A stretch of DNA of 64,000 bases from NCBI RefSeq assembly GCF_021018895.1, contig NC_079364.1, positions 34,107,701-34,171,700 on the forward strand. The letters run 5' to 3'. Positions 11,741 through 24,292 of the stretch are shown here, one piece after another. Source of the DNA: Seriola aureovittata (taxonomy: Eukaryota > Chordata > Actinopteri > Carangiformes > Carangidae). The position numbers and the translations under genes are program-made. The notes under the pieces were generated by a model, which saw only the letters and a program-made list of their open reading frames with translations, was not told where the DNA came from and ran no database searches. Positions within the stretch are counted from its first letter, which is position 1, and each line of letters begins with the position of its first letter.

Positions 11741-12157
11741 GAACTACATTACGAGAGCAGGGCAGTGTCTGGACAATTTATGGTGCACACATACCAGGGT
11801 TTTAAGAAAGGTGCAACTCAATTGTGAAAGAGCAAAGCAGCCAGCTCCAGCAGTAATAAACAAGACCGACTGACCACACACTGCTGGGTGCATTGCTCAG
11901 GATCCAATGAAGTATAGGGTCGAGTATGAAGTTGTTTGTATGATGCTGTCAGCATTCAGCCTTGACAGGCACTGAACAACCACTGCACTGCTTTCCTTTC
12001 AATTTAAGATCATTTGATGCAGCTAACATTAGCATGTTTTTAAAACGCACTGTCAGTTAAAGCCCAAATGAATGTGAATGTTGCCCCATGTCTGCTGAAT
12101 GTGTAAAAATGCAACAAATTTGTAATAACAGCTTTATAATATGATAATATGTTGTCC
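11741..12157. other. Unassigned stretch
   Basis: No coding or repeat structure recognised. It may include the 5' untranslated part of the preceding minus-strand LINE. Confidence 0.35.
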
Positions 12158-12161
12158 TTAA

Positions 12162-14220
12162 AGGTGCAATGTGTAAGATCTGGCTAGATCTGGCCAGAAT
12201 TTTAATTTAAAATGTTCAAAAAATGACCTAACATTATCAATAGTATGTGAAGGAGCCACAGTGATGATGTCATGACTAAGACCTCCATCTATTGCATTTT
12301 ATAGATATCTGCTGACATGAGCATGCTAACCAACTATCCATGCCCCGCACCACGTTGTAATACAACTTTATGACGCTACATGCTGTGTGAGTCAGTGTAG
12401 CGTAGTCTGCCCTCAGTCCTACAAAGAAGAACAGATTCCTCCAGAGCTTGAAGTTACGCTACAGCTCCTGGCGAAAAAAAAGAAGCTCCAGTCTGTCCAA
12501 CACCGATCACAGAAAAGGCTGAAGGTCGTAGAAAGTGATCTTTATCTCCATCTCGAACAGACGCTCTGACAAGAAACCACATTTAATGACAAATAAAAGA
12601 AGAAAATCGTGGTGTGGCTTCTCACCGCAGGGGACAGCTCTGGGCGAGTAAAGAGATGCAGTTTGATGCAGAGCTCGTAACTTTTCTTGTAGACTGGTGA
12701 GTAAAAGTATCATTAGTGCAAATGACAAACAGTACTGACAAACATTTCAAGCGGCATAAATGTATGATTGATGATGCTGACAGACGTTTTAGTGATTTAT
12801 CAGAAATTGTTGTCCAGCTAGATGGATCAGTAACTTTTACAAGTAAGACAAAGAGACAGTTTGATCCAGAATCAGCAGGTTCAGGATCCACTGCCTAATA
12901 CTGTATTTATTTTAGCATATTCATATCTATGCTTACTATTTATTATACACACACACAACAGACCTAACATGTTTGAATATAAAGAACGTGTATGATCTGT
13001 ATCAGGTCTGTATCAGGACCCAAATTCCAGTTCATTCATCCCCAGTGAGGGACCAGCACCTGCCCTTTCTTCTCTTTCTAGCCTCATCAATCATCAACAA
13101 CCACATTCCAGTAACACCTTGGAGTATTATGCACATAACAGATACTGTCCATACTGTGATCTTTTGCACATCCTGCTCAGCAGGAGTTTTGTCAACACTT
13201 GTGTACATAGTTTTTTTTATAATTTAAATTTTTTTTAATGTGTGTATTTATGTATATTTACCGTTTTGACGGTTGCAGTATTTAATTTTTTTATTGGTAT
13301 ATCCTATAAATGTATTAATTGTATACTGCACCAAACACCAAGCCAAATATCTTGCAAGTAAAAAACTACCTGGCAATAAACCTTATTTTCTGATTCTGCC
13401 TTTGTGATGATGTCATCATCCCTTCCTCATGCTGCTGTAGCCTGACACCCATGTGGAATGCAGTATCCCCTTGCCTTCATATTTTTATAGGTAAATAAAA
13501 ACATACTGGTTGTATTACAAGTATTCATAATTTGTTTCAGTGCTAGCAACTGTCACAACGGTCCCCAGGCCTTAGTGTTTTATTTCTGTCTTGTCATTTC
13601 CTGTTTTATTTTGGTAGTTTCCCTTTTGTGTCTTTACTTCCTCCTGGGTGATTACCTGCTTTTTCCCTGATGTGTGTCACCTGTGTCTCGTTATCCCCAC
13701 AGTATTTATGCCCAGTTTGTCCCTTTTCACTTTGCCAATTTGTTTTCTTCCATAGTGAGTGACTTACCAGTGTTATCCTGATTGCTACCTTGAGAGAGAC
13801 TTTTTTTGTGACCCGTTTCCTGAGACCTGCCTGTTCCCTGTCGGTACCTTTGCCTTGTCCTGCCTGCCTGTGTTTTGACCCTGACAACGTCTCTGCTTTT
13901 TCCCACTGGATCCATCGCCTGTCTCCATTGGGCTTGCCAGTCTGTTTTTGGAACGCTGTTGTTGGTTTTTTATTGAATTGTACAATAAACTGCCTGATTG
14001 TCAACTGCCTCTTGGATCGTGCTTTTGGGTTCTACCTTGGGTCCCGAGCCTGACAAGCAACAATTTTAATAAACAATATAAACAATAACTGCACATATCA
14101 ATAATAAATTATATGGAACATGGGGAAAACAACAATATGATTAAGTGGACAGGGGCGAAGAGGTGAAATGCTGCCACCTATGGATGCGGAGCAAGTTGCA
14201 TGATCTTATACATTACACCT
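12162..14220. mobile_element. TTAA-flanked DNA transposon with nested LTR
   Basis: The ends aggtgcaatgtgtaagatc (12162-12180) and the complement of 14202-14220 match at 17 of 19 positions as terminal inverted repeats. Both are bounded by TTAA (12158-12161 and 14221-14224). TTAA duplications are typical of piggyBac and Kolobok superfamilies. No transposase motif was recognised inside; a 60-residue frame at 12716-12898 is unassigned. The LTR at 13551-14055 was inserted later. The superfamily is not established. Confidence 0.55.
13551..14055 (+). repeat. Solo LTR, gypsy-like, with 6-base target duplication
   Basis: It starts TGTCACAACGG, ends GAGCCTGACA, and is bracketed by the perfect direct repeat agcaac at 13545-13550 and 14056-14061. 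The polyadenylation signal AATAAA is at 13984-13989. It resembles the 7106-7629 LTR in ends, length and pyrimidine-rich composition, including a shared ttcctgttttattttg block. It sits inside the TTAA-flanked element, so it is the younger insertion. Confidence 0.88.
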
Positions 14221-14278
14221 TTAATGTGTAAGATTATCCTACTTGCTCCACCTCCATAGGGGGCAGCATTTCACCTCT
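14158..14278. repeat. Near-perfect palindrome centred on TTTAA
   Basis: The arms 14158-14219 and 14222-14278 are inverted copies. Both contain acttgctcc, a ccataggnggcagcatttca block and cacctctt, with a few differences. The centre coincides with the TTAA that ends the 12162-14220 element. This suggests two related TTAA-type elements placed head to head. Confidence 0.8.
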
Positions 14279-14280
14279 TG

Positions 14281-15668
14281 GCCCCCCTCCTCCCCCGCTC
14301 TTTTCTACCCACCCAAGACACACTTTCACTCAGTGTCTGCACTATGGCATCATTGAGTTTTTCAACTCCTGCTGAACCGGTAAGTTACAGTCGAGCAGTT
14401 TATTATATATTGCAGCAATGTACATTTGAAATTATATTGTCCAGCTTACTCGAATGTAATGTTTCTGTTATCGCCTAATAGCTTGTGCACTATTAAAATA
14501 ACTATACTGTACTACACTATAAAAACAACGATATAAAACAAGTATACAGTCAATATTAAACTTAATTTCCTTGAAGTGTCAATTACCAAATGTACTAACG
14601 TACTGTTCATCAAATCATTGATATATTCCTTCATCAATTTTAGTTTCCTCCTCAACAATGCCCATTTCACTCAGACTAGAAAAGAAAAATGCATTTGGTA
14701 ATATATGGTAATATGTAATTTATCAAACAAATATACTCAAGTGAAGATGTGAGGAAATCTGAATAAATATCTAGGCAAGCTGCAAGCACAATACACTGCT
14801 GTCTACCTCCACTCAAGCTTGTCCAAATCCATTCTGTGCTTGTTGCCTTTACTCTCCGTCTCTGTAAGGAAAAGGCTAAAACAGCATTCACAACAGAAAA
14901 AAGTGAGCCAGGGCATCGTAAGGAATGGTTTTGTATAATACTAAAGATATTATATTGTCATATATATCCTATATATTGTCTAACTGCATAGTAACATAGT
15001 GGGTCTGGACGTTTTTTCATGGGAGTGGAAGCCGGAACTGCTCCTTCTTACCTTACCGCTAGAAATGCAGTATTTACTAATTGCAGCAATGACATTTTTC
15101 CAGATTGTGTACAGTAAGTACAGTAGACATGCGTTATAAACCCTGAAATCTTCTTAAAAATATATAGGTCTAGCTTAATCTCGTAACAGTAATGTAAATT
15201 GCTTACAATACGGTGAAAAGATCTGCGTTTATTCACTTGATCTACTGGATCCATACAATTCCAAAGTACAGTCAATAGTCAGTTACTGACAAAACTATCT
15301 GGGTAACAGCCGGCAGGAATAGGCTAAATGCTGAAGCGGAGCCGGTTGACAACATCAATCAGAAAAGTTGCAGGCTTGCCATCGAACCGCATCTTTTTAG
15401 TAGCCAAGCTGTTTCCAGTGGTGGAAAGCCACACCAAGATTGACTTTTGTTTTCCTCTTTTCATATAACTTTTTTTCTTTGTCTGAGATGCTGGTGGTCT
15501 AGTGCAACATCTAGTAACACTGAATGTCATATATAACCTTTAAATGGCTGTTCAGGGGCTAAGGCTTGGTTTTAGGGTTGCGGTAATGTGTTCAGCTAGG
15601 ATGGTTAGGGTTAGGGTAGGGGGCTAAGGAATGCATTATGTCAATGAGGGGTCCCAATGAATATACCA
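14281..15668. other. Unassigned stretch, possibly the body of the second TTAA element
   Basis: No protein motifs are visible. The segment 15360-15544 ends in ...ataacctttaa, which may be the far end of a TTAA-type element beginning at 14221, but the inverted repeat is weak. At 15604-15622 there is a short ggttagggttagggtaggg run. Confidence 0.3.
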
Positions 15669-15670
15669 TG

Positions 15671-15715
<45 letters not shown>

Positions 15716-15719
15716 AGGG

Positions 15720-15747
<28 letters not shown>
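15669..15747. repeat. (TG)n followed by (GA)n microsatellite
   Basis: A TG tract at 15669-15715 with one TATA interruption, then a GA tract at 15720-15747. Confidence 0.97.
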
Positions 15748-15751
<4 letters not shown>

Positions 15752-17052
15752 AGTGTGAAGCAGTCAGTGCCAGTAAATGGATATTGCTCTGCAGCCAAGA
15801 ACATCTTTAATATATAATGCTGCATAAGTAGCTCTCCTCTTCTCTCATCATCCATCAGCTGTACACACACACTAAATTATACAGCACAGATGCCCTTATG
15901 ATCACAAAACAGAGCCCCTGTCATAGAGACTAAAATTACTGATATACGCACAGCACAGAGGGAGAAGAACAAGAGTCTTGGGCCTGGCTGAGTGTGCATA
16001 CTTCCATTTATATGGCTGCTGAGCTGAGGTGAAAGCTACTCAATCTGAGCTGGCAGGACAATAAGACTGAACAACACCTGCATTGTCAGTACAGAGCACT
16101 GGGCAATGTGTTCAAACTTATTTTCCTTGTGTCACACTCTGCACATACAGTCCATTCTCTGCTATAAGCAATAACTAGAAATGGATGTTTCTTCAATGGT
16201 GTTGTTCAATTTAAAGCCATTGGTAAATACATTTACTGACTTACTAACTTTCTCAGGCTAAGCCTAAGCCAAGCCTAAGTTTGCCTGTCTAAATATGTTT
16301 TAGAAGTGTTGCCGTGTATTATTGGACTTTAGACAAAGCAAGGCTAGCCACTTCCTTCTGCCTCCAGTCTTTATGCTAAGCTAAGGTAATTGCCTCTTGG
16401 TCCTTACTTAACACAAACATGAGAGTGGTATCAATCTTCTTGTCTCCCTCTCAGTGAGGCTATTTCCCAAAGTACTGAATTATTATGGGAATGGTGTGGG
16501 ACAGACCACTGGCATAATTTCAAATGATGATACACTACTACCATGACACTCCAACACTCAAATTCCCACCCACAAGTTACACTGCATTAAATAAACAAAT
16601 CATTACTTGCTGCGTTTACATTGGTACAGTAAGCAGTTTCTGTTAATGACACTGACAAAGCCATCCAGAGAGTTGTGCAACTACTAATATAAATGGACAG
16701 TTTGGGGTTAGGGTTAATGTCCCAGTTTCTTCAAATGAACCATTAAAGTTAAAGAGGGATTAGGGAGAGAGGAGATGGACAAAGCAGAAGAGATAAAGAT
16801 GAAACATATGAAACAATAGACAGATGGTTTGTTTGTACCTTTAACAGACCGTGAAGAAGAGGAAGACAGAGCAGAGGATTTCTCTGTCTATTATCAGGAA
16901 AATCTATAAATGAGCAATTTGCCAACAAACCACAGGAAGAGAAATATTGGAAAAACTGAACTCTGGCTGATACAACAACAGTAGCAGCTCTCCAGTCGTT
17001 GAGAACAACTCATATGAAAGTTTGTCAGTCAAATTTGTTTTAAGCATGGATG
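15748..17052. other. Unassigned stretch
   Basis: I see no coding region, inverted repeat or recognisable mobile element. It is one of the longest stretches here that may be unique sequence. Confidence 0.4.
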
Positions 17053-17057
17053 GTATC

Positions 17058-17686
17058 TGTTACAACCAGCTCATTAGGGGAAAGGGAAGTAACATAAAAC
17101 CCACGATGTTAAGGGTAAAATAGATTATTTATTAACCAAAGTAAACAGGGTAAACAAGAAGAGAGGCGGCACAAGAAAACAAAGCCAGCCAATAATGCAG
17201 TTAACACAAAAAAAACACGAGCAGCTAACAAAAGAAAAACAAAACATCAAAACACCAGATCTCAAACAAAGCTGCACTTGACTTTACGCTAACAAACCAA
17301 AAACCACACAACCTTAGCTCTTCACATTGTTCACTCGGCTCACATTAATTATCACAGTCACACAAGCGCAGGTAGACAGCGCGGAGGCGAGTCTGCATAC
17401 GGGCAACACAGATCGCCACGAACAACCGACTGACAGTTCTTTTATACTCGGGGTGGAGACGAGGGGCGGGCCCAGCTGATCAAGGGAGATGGCTTGCAGC
17501 TGGAGCATCGAAGGTGCAGGGAAAAAGGCGGAACACTCCCAGGAAATCCCGGTGACGTCACGGGCATCCCCTCGCGCAGGGTCAGACTGCAACAATAGGC
17601 GAAAGAGACAGGACACAACACAACCACAAACACAAATATACACAGGGAAAGACAAAGGTTCCCCGAATACGGCCGCGGCCGTAACA
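17058..17686 (-). repeat. Solo LTR with 5-base target duplication, minus strand
   Basis: The ends are TGTTAC...GTAACA, bracketed by the perfect direct repeat gtatc (17053-17057 and 17687-17691). On the minus strand a TATA box in cgagtataaaaga (complement of 17439-17450) is followed by a polyadenylation-like AATAAA (complement near 17128-17137), which fixes the orientation. The body contains a CpG-rich promoter-side part. It is distinct from the TGTCA-type LTRs. No internal retroelement sequence is attached. Confidence 0.88.
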
Positions 17687-17928
17687 GTATCCCATCAAGA
17701 TTACCAATCCAACAGAGCGCCCTGCAGATCCCTAGGGGCCCCAGAAATCCCAGAAATCCTCACTGCATGTCAATTGGTTTTACTCATTTAATCATTTACA
17801 GGTTTGTTTAAATTCACACTCAGGAACAATATAAGTTAAGAAAAGTTCTGAATTTTTTCATTATCACAAGCACAATGTTGCCTGTCTCTAAATGTTTAAA
17901 ATGATAGTCAATATGTTACTGATACCTG

Positions 17929-19418
17929 TGTTGAGACTCATCATTCAAGAGACCAGATGTTTCTTTGCTCCACTGGACAAAGGAACTCAAACTCCACAGT
18001 TCCTCACTGTTCATACCTGGGGACGACCCTTCCCCCCACGGATCTTACTGGCCAGCCAGTGTGGGTCAGCGTGTGACATGTGACCCCCAAGGGTGTCACC
18101 AAACAAAACCAGATCTCTTGTCCCTCTTCTCTCTCTCTTCTCTTCTTGGCTTGCTCTGGAGAGCAGCTCCTGCTATCTCATCTCGGCTCCTCAAAGGGCA
18201 ACAAGGCCCCAGCCCAGGTCAGCTCTGCTACCTGAGAAACCAGCTCTCTCGCCGGCCTGCTCACAGCAAACGCTCTTCTCCTCAACAGCAGCGACCTGCT
18301 TCGGATTAACTGAGAATGAACCAAGTACTCTTCAGAATCAGCAGCTACGACACAAGGCCAGCTGATTTTCCAAGCAGAGTTAACAGAGTTAGCGGGGAAC
18401 ATCTAACTCTGTGAGGAGAACAAAGGAGATAACAGCAAATCAACACAGCCAGACAGGACTTTACTCCACAAGGAAGCCTCCCAGCTCACTGGACTTTACA
18501 ACAACACTGGAAAGGACCTCTTTGTTTGATCCAAGGACTGGATTAACTGCCTGGGCCTAACCTCTCCCAGCACAGCATACTGTGCACAGCACAGCACAGC
18601 TAAGCAGCAGAAGTCTTAACTTTGTTAATGTACTTGTTGATTGATGTCTTGATGTTGTAATGTTTGCTTAGGTTGTGGTCAGTCATACAGTTAATCGGGT
18701 ACTCGTATGTTCACACACATAGTAGTACGTCTCAGTTCTAGAACCTGCATGAAGCTAACCTCCTCCTTCTAACCTGGTACCTTTAGATTACATGAGCTAG
18801 GCTAACAAAGAAACTCACACCTTCCCTCCCACACACACCAGGTGGTCTCAGCGGCCATTTTGAGTAGTTTCTTTGCTTACTTACTGTGTAGTCTTCTTAG
18901 TTCAGATCATGTGGTCACAGTGACCACTTTGAATTGGCCATCTTGCCTGTGTTGGTGTCCCCACAGACACACAAACATACCCCTACACACACAAATACCT
19001 GTATATACTAGATAAAATATTGTGTTTTACTCTACTCCATTGTAAATAAATGCCTTTAAGTATAACTACTGGTGTGTTTAATGTTGCACAAGCGTGAATA
19101 TTGCCAACCTCTACTTCTACCTCCAATCCTTCAACTTTAACTTACTGTTTAATGGTAATTTGGTTATAGTTAGTTAGCTAATGGTTAATCAGAGTTCCAG
19201 ATTAATGGTAATAAATTTAGACTAAAACCATATCGGCTATTTTTCCTATTAGTTTAGGCTGGTGCTCCGAGGACTTTAATTGATTTTAAAGTTATTATTT
19301 AACATTAATATTTTTAATATTAATATTTTTCTTAATTTATGGTAGCCAATAAAATAATAGACAACCGAAATCCAACATATTTGGTGTCCAGCTCATGAGG
19401 TAGAGCTCAGACCCAACA
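17929..19418 (+). repeat. Long (1.49 kb) solo LTR, copy A
   Basis: The element runs from TGTTGAGACTC to CAGACCCAACA, giving a five-base TGTTG/CAACA inverted terminus. It is bracketed by cctg at 17925-17928 and 19419-19422. A second copy lies inverted at 40429-41856. Comparing the two fixes both ends, because homology stops exactly at TGTTG and CAACA. A polyadenylation-like aataaa lies near 19046. The open frames within it, for example 17965-18309, have no family resemblance and are probably chance. Confidence 0.82.
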
Positions 19419-19429
19419 CCTGTGTGTAA

Positions 19430-20075
19430 TGGTTCATGTGTCTTTTATAGGCAACCGGAAGTCTGTGTTTCATAATCCCCAGAGTGAGATCTAACTATCA
19501 AAACTGGTGCTGGGTGAAAGTTGTGGAAGCCTAAAGGGGACTATCTCCAAACTGTGATAGAGGATGTGATGATAGACTCAATGATGGCTGTGTAAAACAG
19601 ACTGAGAAGTTGCTGTTTGATCTGGTATTTTTTAAGCTGCCTAAGGGAGTATAAACGTTACTGGGTTCTTGCAATTAGTTGTTAAGTGTTAGTTTTCCAT
19701 TTCGGGTTATTGCAAATGTATCTTCCCAGGAATTTGGGTGTTGATGGGGTCTCCATTTATTTGAATAGGTGTTTTTGGGTTTGGCAAGCAACGGAAATCA
19801 ATGATGAGTTCCTGTGTTTTGAGTATGAGGTCATTATTAGTGCACTAAGCGACAGCTTGGGCTAATGCAGAGTGGTACCGGGATTCATCAATATTGGATA
19901 TGAGGCTTACAATGGTTGTGTGGTCTGCATACTTAATTGTTTTAACAGAACTGACCTTAGATGTAACGTGGGTGATGTAGAGTGAGAAAAGCCAGGGGAA
20001 GACAACACAGCCCTGAGGAGCTCCTGTACTGAGGGCAAAAGGGCGTGATCCTATAGAACAGACCACAGAGGGTAA
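19430..20075 (-). pseudogene. LINE reverse transcriptase fragment
   Basis: On the minus strand the frame carries STGAPQGC, then KYADHTTIVSLISN (YADD altered to YADH), then a thumb-like part with PIQINGDPIN and, in another frame, a FYTAIIESIITSSITVW block (about 19545-19600). These are standard RT-to-C-terminal blocks of a CR1/L2/Rex1-like LINE. It is truncated at both sides and frameshifted. Confidence 0.75.
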
Positions 20076-20159
20076 CTCTGTGGTCTGTATGTCTGTGACT
20101 GTACATCGGCGTAATTGGTGTAAAGGGGACTATCTTCAAATGATAATGCAATTCCACAA

Positions 20160-21255
20160 TAGCATTTTAATTTTCCACATACAGTATGTATGTGTTATTT
20201 GAATAAAAATTTTAATGAAAAATGCAATAAACCAAGTTGCATTTTCATTTTCATGTTATTAAAATGAAAATGGAAAAGCTGTTTGACATTTGATTTTCAA
20301 TGTTATACCCTGCTGCTACCCTGCTGAAATTTATGCTAGACAGCTTCAACAGCAAAAAGAGAATATTGCTTTTTCAACAGGTACCGGACTACAGCACCCG
20401 TAAACAGATATAAATATCCTGAAATACAGGGAAAAGAGGATGACATGACATGACGTGGCTCGATTTAGCTGAGTCTTCTGCAGTTATCTTTATTTACATT
20501 ATCCACCTACACTGTTAGCACTGTCCATTTTACATTTTACCATTATTTACAGTCACTGTATATCTATTGTCTCTCGACATATTTCCATACTCATAACACA
20601 TAAAATAAAATATCAAACCAAAAACGAACACACCTTTTCTCTGTGTCGCTTTCATACTACTACATTCATCACTTCTAAATAAAGTTTTGGTCACAGTTGC
20701 ATCTTAAATGCATTGACAAACTGATACTATAAAGCACCATTCGGACTTGCATATCACAGTAATTTGTAAATAGACACTACATTAGAGCTTTTTTTTTGAA
20801 TTTGTGTATTTTAACCTCAGGAATTTGTATATATTAGGTTATGAATTAGCATATCTTAACTTATGAATTTTAATATTTAAACGGTTTTAAAAAGTTCTTA
20901 CCACAATCCACTTAAAACACAACAAAATAAATCATGGAGCCTGTCTATATATACTTTTAATCATAATACTGGTGATATCCAGTTGCAGTCATACAGTAGG
21001 CAGCCTCAGTAGTCCGTCTTGTCGATGATGGCCTTTAACATGGTTGAGTTTATACATCAGCTTCGCAGAACCCACACCTGTCAAACAGAAACACATTTAT
21101 TAATTTAGTCCAAACATTTCTTTGGTCTGTACAGTCCAGTGGTAACATACACATTTGTTAACATAAAGACTACACTATAGCTTAATAAACAAAAACTGTC
21201 AAAGTCAGTGCAGCCGTTACAGCTGTAATGTTAATGACTAAGCTAACTAACTCCT
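20160..21255. other. AT-rich unassigned stretch
   Basis: No coding signal or clear repeat boundary is visible. Confidence 0.4.
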
Positions 21256-21268
21256 AAAGTAAATGTAG

Positions 21269-21451
21269 GGGGCGTTGTGTGGTGTAGTGGTTTAAGCAGG
21301 CTACAGTCCTCGCTGCAGTTGGCGGTTTGAGTCCCGCATCGGACGGCCTCTGCTGCATGTCATTCCCCCTCTCTCTGCCTCCCTGTTTCCTGTCTCTCTC
21401 TACTATCCTGGCCAATAAAGGCACAAAAGCCCCAAAAAATATACTTTAAAA
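21269..21451 (+). repeat. tRNA-derived SINE with 13-base target duplication
   Basis: The A box tggtgtagtgg (21280-21290) and B box ggtttgagtcc (21324-21334) mark a pol III promoter. A CT-rich body and an A-rich tail follow. The element is flanked by perfect copies of aaagtaaatgtag at 21256-21268 and 21452-21464. It is shorter than, and different from, the SINEs at 2251 and 60116. Confidence 0.88.
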
Positions 21452-21721
21452 AAAGTAAATGTAGCCATTTCACACAGCCTTGTGCTGGCGAATACCCTCT
21501 GAGAAGCAGAAAAGGTGACAGTAAATAAGTAACGTTACATACAGCTGTTTGTTTGTTTGTCAGCTACAACAGTTAGCTTCCAGGTTGCCTGTCAACCAGA
21601 TCAATTAACTAGCACCGGCTATCTGCTGTAGCTAGCTAACAGTTTGCCATGCTTTTGGGGAGGAAAAGCATGAACATTTTTACTCAAATAACATATACAT
21701 ATGTGGAAAATTAAAATGCTG

Positions 21722-22921
21722 TCATGGAATTACCTTATCATTTGAATATAGTCCTCTATAGGCCTCCATAATCTTAGATGCAGAAAGTGATATGATGAGC
21801 TGTGTCTGTGCACAGAGATTTTTTGTTTTTGGAATGGATATTATAGTGGATGTTTCCAGATTAGTTATTTGGCCAAGTTCAGCACACATCTGGAAGAGTT
21901 TGGTAAAGACCACACTAAACTGGTCAGAACAATAGTGTAACGTGTGCCCACAGATGTCATCAGGACCAGCAGTCTTCCTTATGTTTACTCTCTTAAATAG
22001 GTCTGTGAGATATTCTTGAGATGTCCCAATATCTTTATAAGGTACAAGAGACCCTCTAAGCATGGAAACGTTTTCAGAGAACTGAGACCTTTCAAAGCAA
22101 GAGAAAAGTAAGTTAAAAGTGTCCAGCAAATTATGAAAATCAACCCCGTTTACCTGATGGTTTGTTTTGTCTCATTAACACCTTGATTAATGGAAGCCTT
22201 TTTTTTTGGTCCCTTGCGAGGCTGCTCTAAATTGCCACTGCTGTATTATTTCTATCTTTTTCCTGTATTTATTTTTAGCTTACCTCATTTCATTCCTCAC
22301 TTCCCTGGAGACAACCTTTTTCTCCAGAGAATCATCACTATAATATATCTGTTTCTTTTTATTAATAACTTATTCGATCGCATTCGTTACCCAAGGCTTA
22401 TTATTTGGATAGATAACAACCTTCTTCTCAGGATAACTGAAGTTGAGACCATGTCAGATAGTTCATTAATATAATTACAAGCATCATAAAAGCATTGCCA
22501 ATTTGTGCAATCGAAGCATGCTTGAAGAGAGGAGACACTATCCTCTGACCAATTCCTCACTGTTTTCTCCACACGCTTGTGGCCTGAAGGAGGGTCTTTA
22601 CATAGGCATATGATACACACTATTGAGGTAGGATGCATAGGTAAAGATTTATAAGCACCACTCAAAGAACCATAACAATGGTTGATCATAGAGTTTTTTT
22701 GTGTGGTGGCACAAGTCACATATGTCCACCTTAATATCTGATCTCACAGAGCAATTTCCACCTGTAGTGATGTAGTGAAGTTTGATAAATTCTTGAAGCA
22801 AGGAAACTGTAGAGTTTGTAGAAAGTGGGAGATGAGTTAGAGCTCCACGTTCGTGCTCTGCTGAGTCCTTGGGTGTTGACGTATCTGTCACCACTCTACA
22901 TTTACTCAACCTCAATCTCAC
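21722..22921 (-). pseudogene. LINE fragment (endonuclease end to RT start)
   Basis: On the minus strand the upstream part reads CYGSLSGAYKSLPMHP and LQACFDCTNWQCFYDAC (about 22495-22700), which is the end of the endonuclease and the linker of a fish LINE. Further on, FKRVNIRKTAGPDDICGHTL and ISIPKTKNL (about 21820-22000) are the first RT blocks. Frames change between the parts and the catalytic RT box is absent. It resembles the endonuclease-to-RT region of the LINE at 57900-59430 in layout. Confidence 0.75.
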
Positions 22922-22929
22922 GGTCCAAC

Positions 22930-23543
22930 AAACACAGCAAATAGAGTGAGTAAGCTGTTTAAATTCAGAGGAGGAAAAAAAAAAAATCTAACACGGATAT
23001 TTGTGTTTGAGTAACAACCAAACTAATTGTTTCATGTTATGAAATACAACATGCAACTAGCTGGATCATGAATATGTGACAGTCAGCAGTGTCTGCATCA
23101 GACTATAAATTGTGCAGGCACTGACATGGTGTGATACCATCCCTCGCCAGTTGGTCTCAACCTTAAAGGTGTGGTTCAACATTTTGGGACGTGTTTATTT
23201 AATTGGATGAGTTAAAGCTGTATATTAGTCTCATGTGTGTATGTTATGAACAGAGCTGCTGATGGGAGGCAAGAGAAAGATGAAACAAATGGCGACTGTG
23301 GTGCAACAACTTGTAACATTAGTAAAACTTTGTAATGACAAAAAAACAAAAGAAGAAGAAACCCTTAAGTGGTCCTTAAATAAACTAACGCATTTGTCCC
23401 TAATGACAAAAAATATCAGCTTCCCAAAAACTGCTGTAAAAATATAATATATTAATATTTGTTCCACTTTATACGAGTCAATCTTTTAAAACTACTTCAG
23501 GCTGAAATATACATATCAAATATTAATTATATTTTTGGGGTTT
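22930..23543. other. Unassigned stretch with a dispersed-repeat-like motif
   Basis: Around 23164-23190 there is aaaggtgtggttcaacattt, reminiscent of the end of a fish MITE, but no partner end was located. Otherwise no coding signal. Confidence 0.3.
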
Positions 23544-23875
23544 TTAACCCTTTAAAGGCCAGTATGTATGTTTACATGGATCCACTGTTTTTTATCGAAA
23601 AAAACAAAAAAACAAAAATAATTTCCATAAAATACATTTCAAGAAGTATTTGATCATTATTATTATTATAAGGCCCTGAGATGGGTCAATGATTGGCAGA
23701 AACACTAATTTTGATGCATTGTTATTTTTTTGCAGTGTCAGATTAAAAAAAAATCTCACACTCGAGGTAAACTTTACACAACTCCACAGTTTTTAATTGA
23801 ACAAAATCACAAAATGCATTGATGCATCATTATTTTTCCTGAGAGAGTGTATGTGTCTGGGTGTGAGAGTCCAGC

Positions 23876-24292
23876 TCAGGTGAAGCAGAGGCTGCAAATG
23901 GACAGACTGTGGTCCTTGCATGTGAACATCAGACATTTGCAGCAGGTGGTGCCAATTCTTCTCTTTCTGTCCGTGCAAAAGTCGCACTGCCTCCTGCCCT
24001 TACATTTACTGATGAGAGAGGGGCTTGCAGCAGCACCCTGCAGATTTGCGACTATTCCTGCAGCGGCTGATGAGCGGGGAAGGCGCCCTCTCTTCTTGAT
24101 GTGTGGGGTCACCAGCATTTCTCCCACCTCTTCAATGTAGAGCCTCCTCCTGTATGGTTTCTGCTGCTGCCAGGATGGATCAGTTGATGTCCACAGGACG
24201 TAGGCGTTGTAATGTGAAATGTCAACCAGGTTGTGGAAGAGGGCCAGTGGCCACCGATTTGTTCTCCTCCTGCAGGAGTAGGTGCCAACAAC
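23876..24292 (-). pseudogene. piggyBac transposase C-terminal exon
   Basis: One open frame of 138 codons plus stop on the minus strand. It begins with GTYSCRRRTNRWPLALFHNL and NAYVLWTS, which match the end of the piggyBac DDE domain. It finishes with a cysteine-rich zinc-binding tail (CDFC...CCKC...CKDHSLSICSLC). Just upstream, at 24293-24304, the minus strand reads ttttttgttag, a good splice acceptor, so this may be a terminal exon. The catalytic aspartates would lie in upstream exons that are missing here. It is inactive as it stands. Confidence 0.75.

Noticed and set aside
15604..15622. Telomere-like ggttagggttaggg
   Set aside because: Barely two and a half units; too short to indicate an interstitial telomere.
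17965..18309. 114-residue open frame
   Set aside because: It lies within the 1.49 kb LTR; the frame and the equivalents in the inverted copy do not resemble any gag or pol protein.
19381..19400. ttggtgtccagctcatgagg as a tRNA primer-binding site after an LTR
   Set aside because: Comparison of the two LTR copies shows that homology continues to CAACA at 19418, where a target duplication follows, so this sequence lies inside the LTR.
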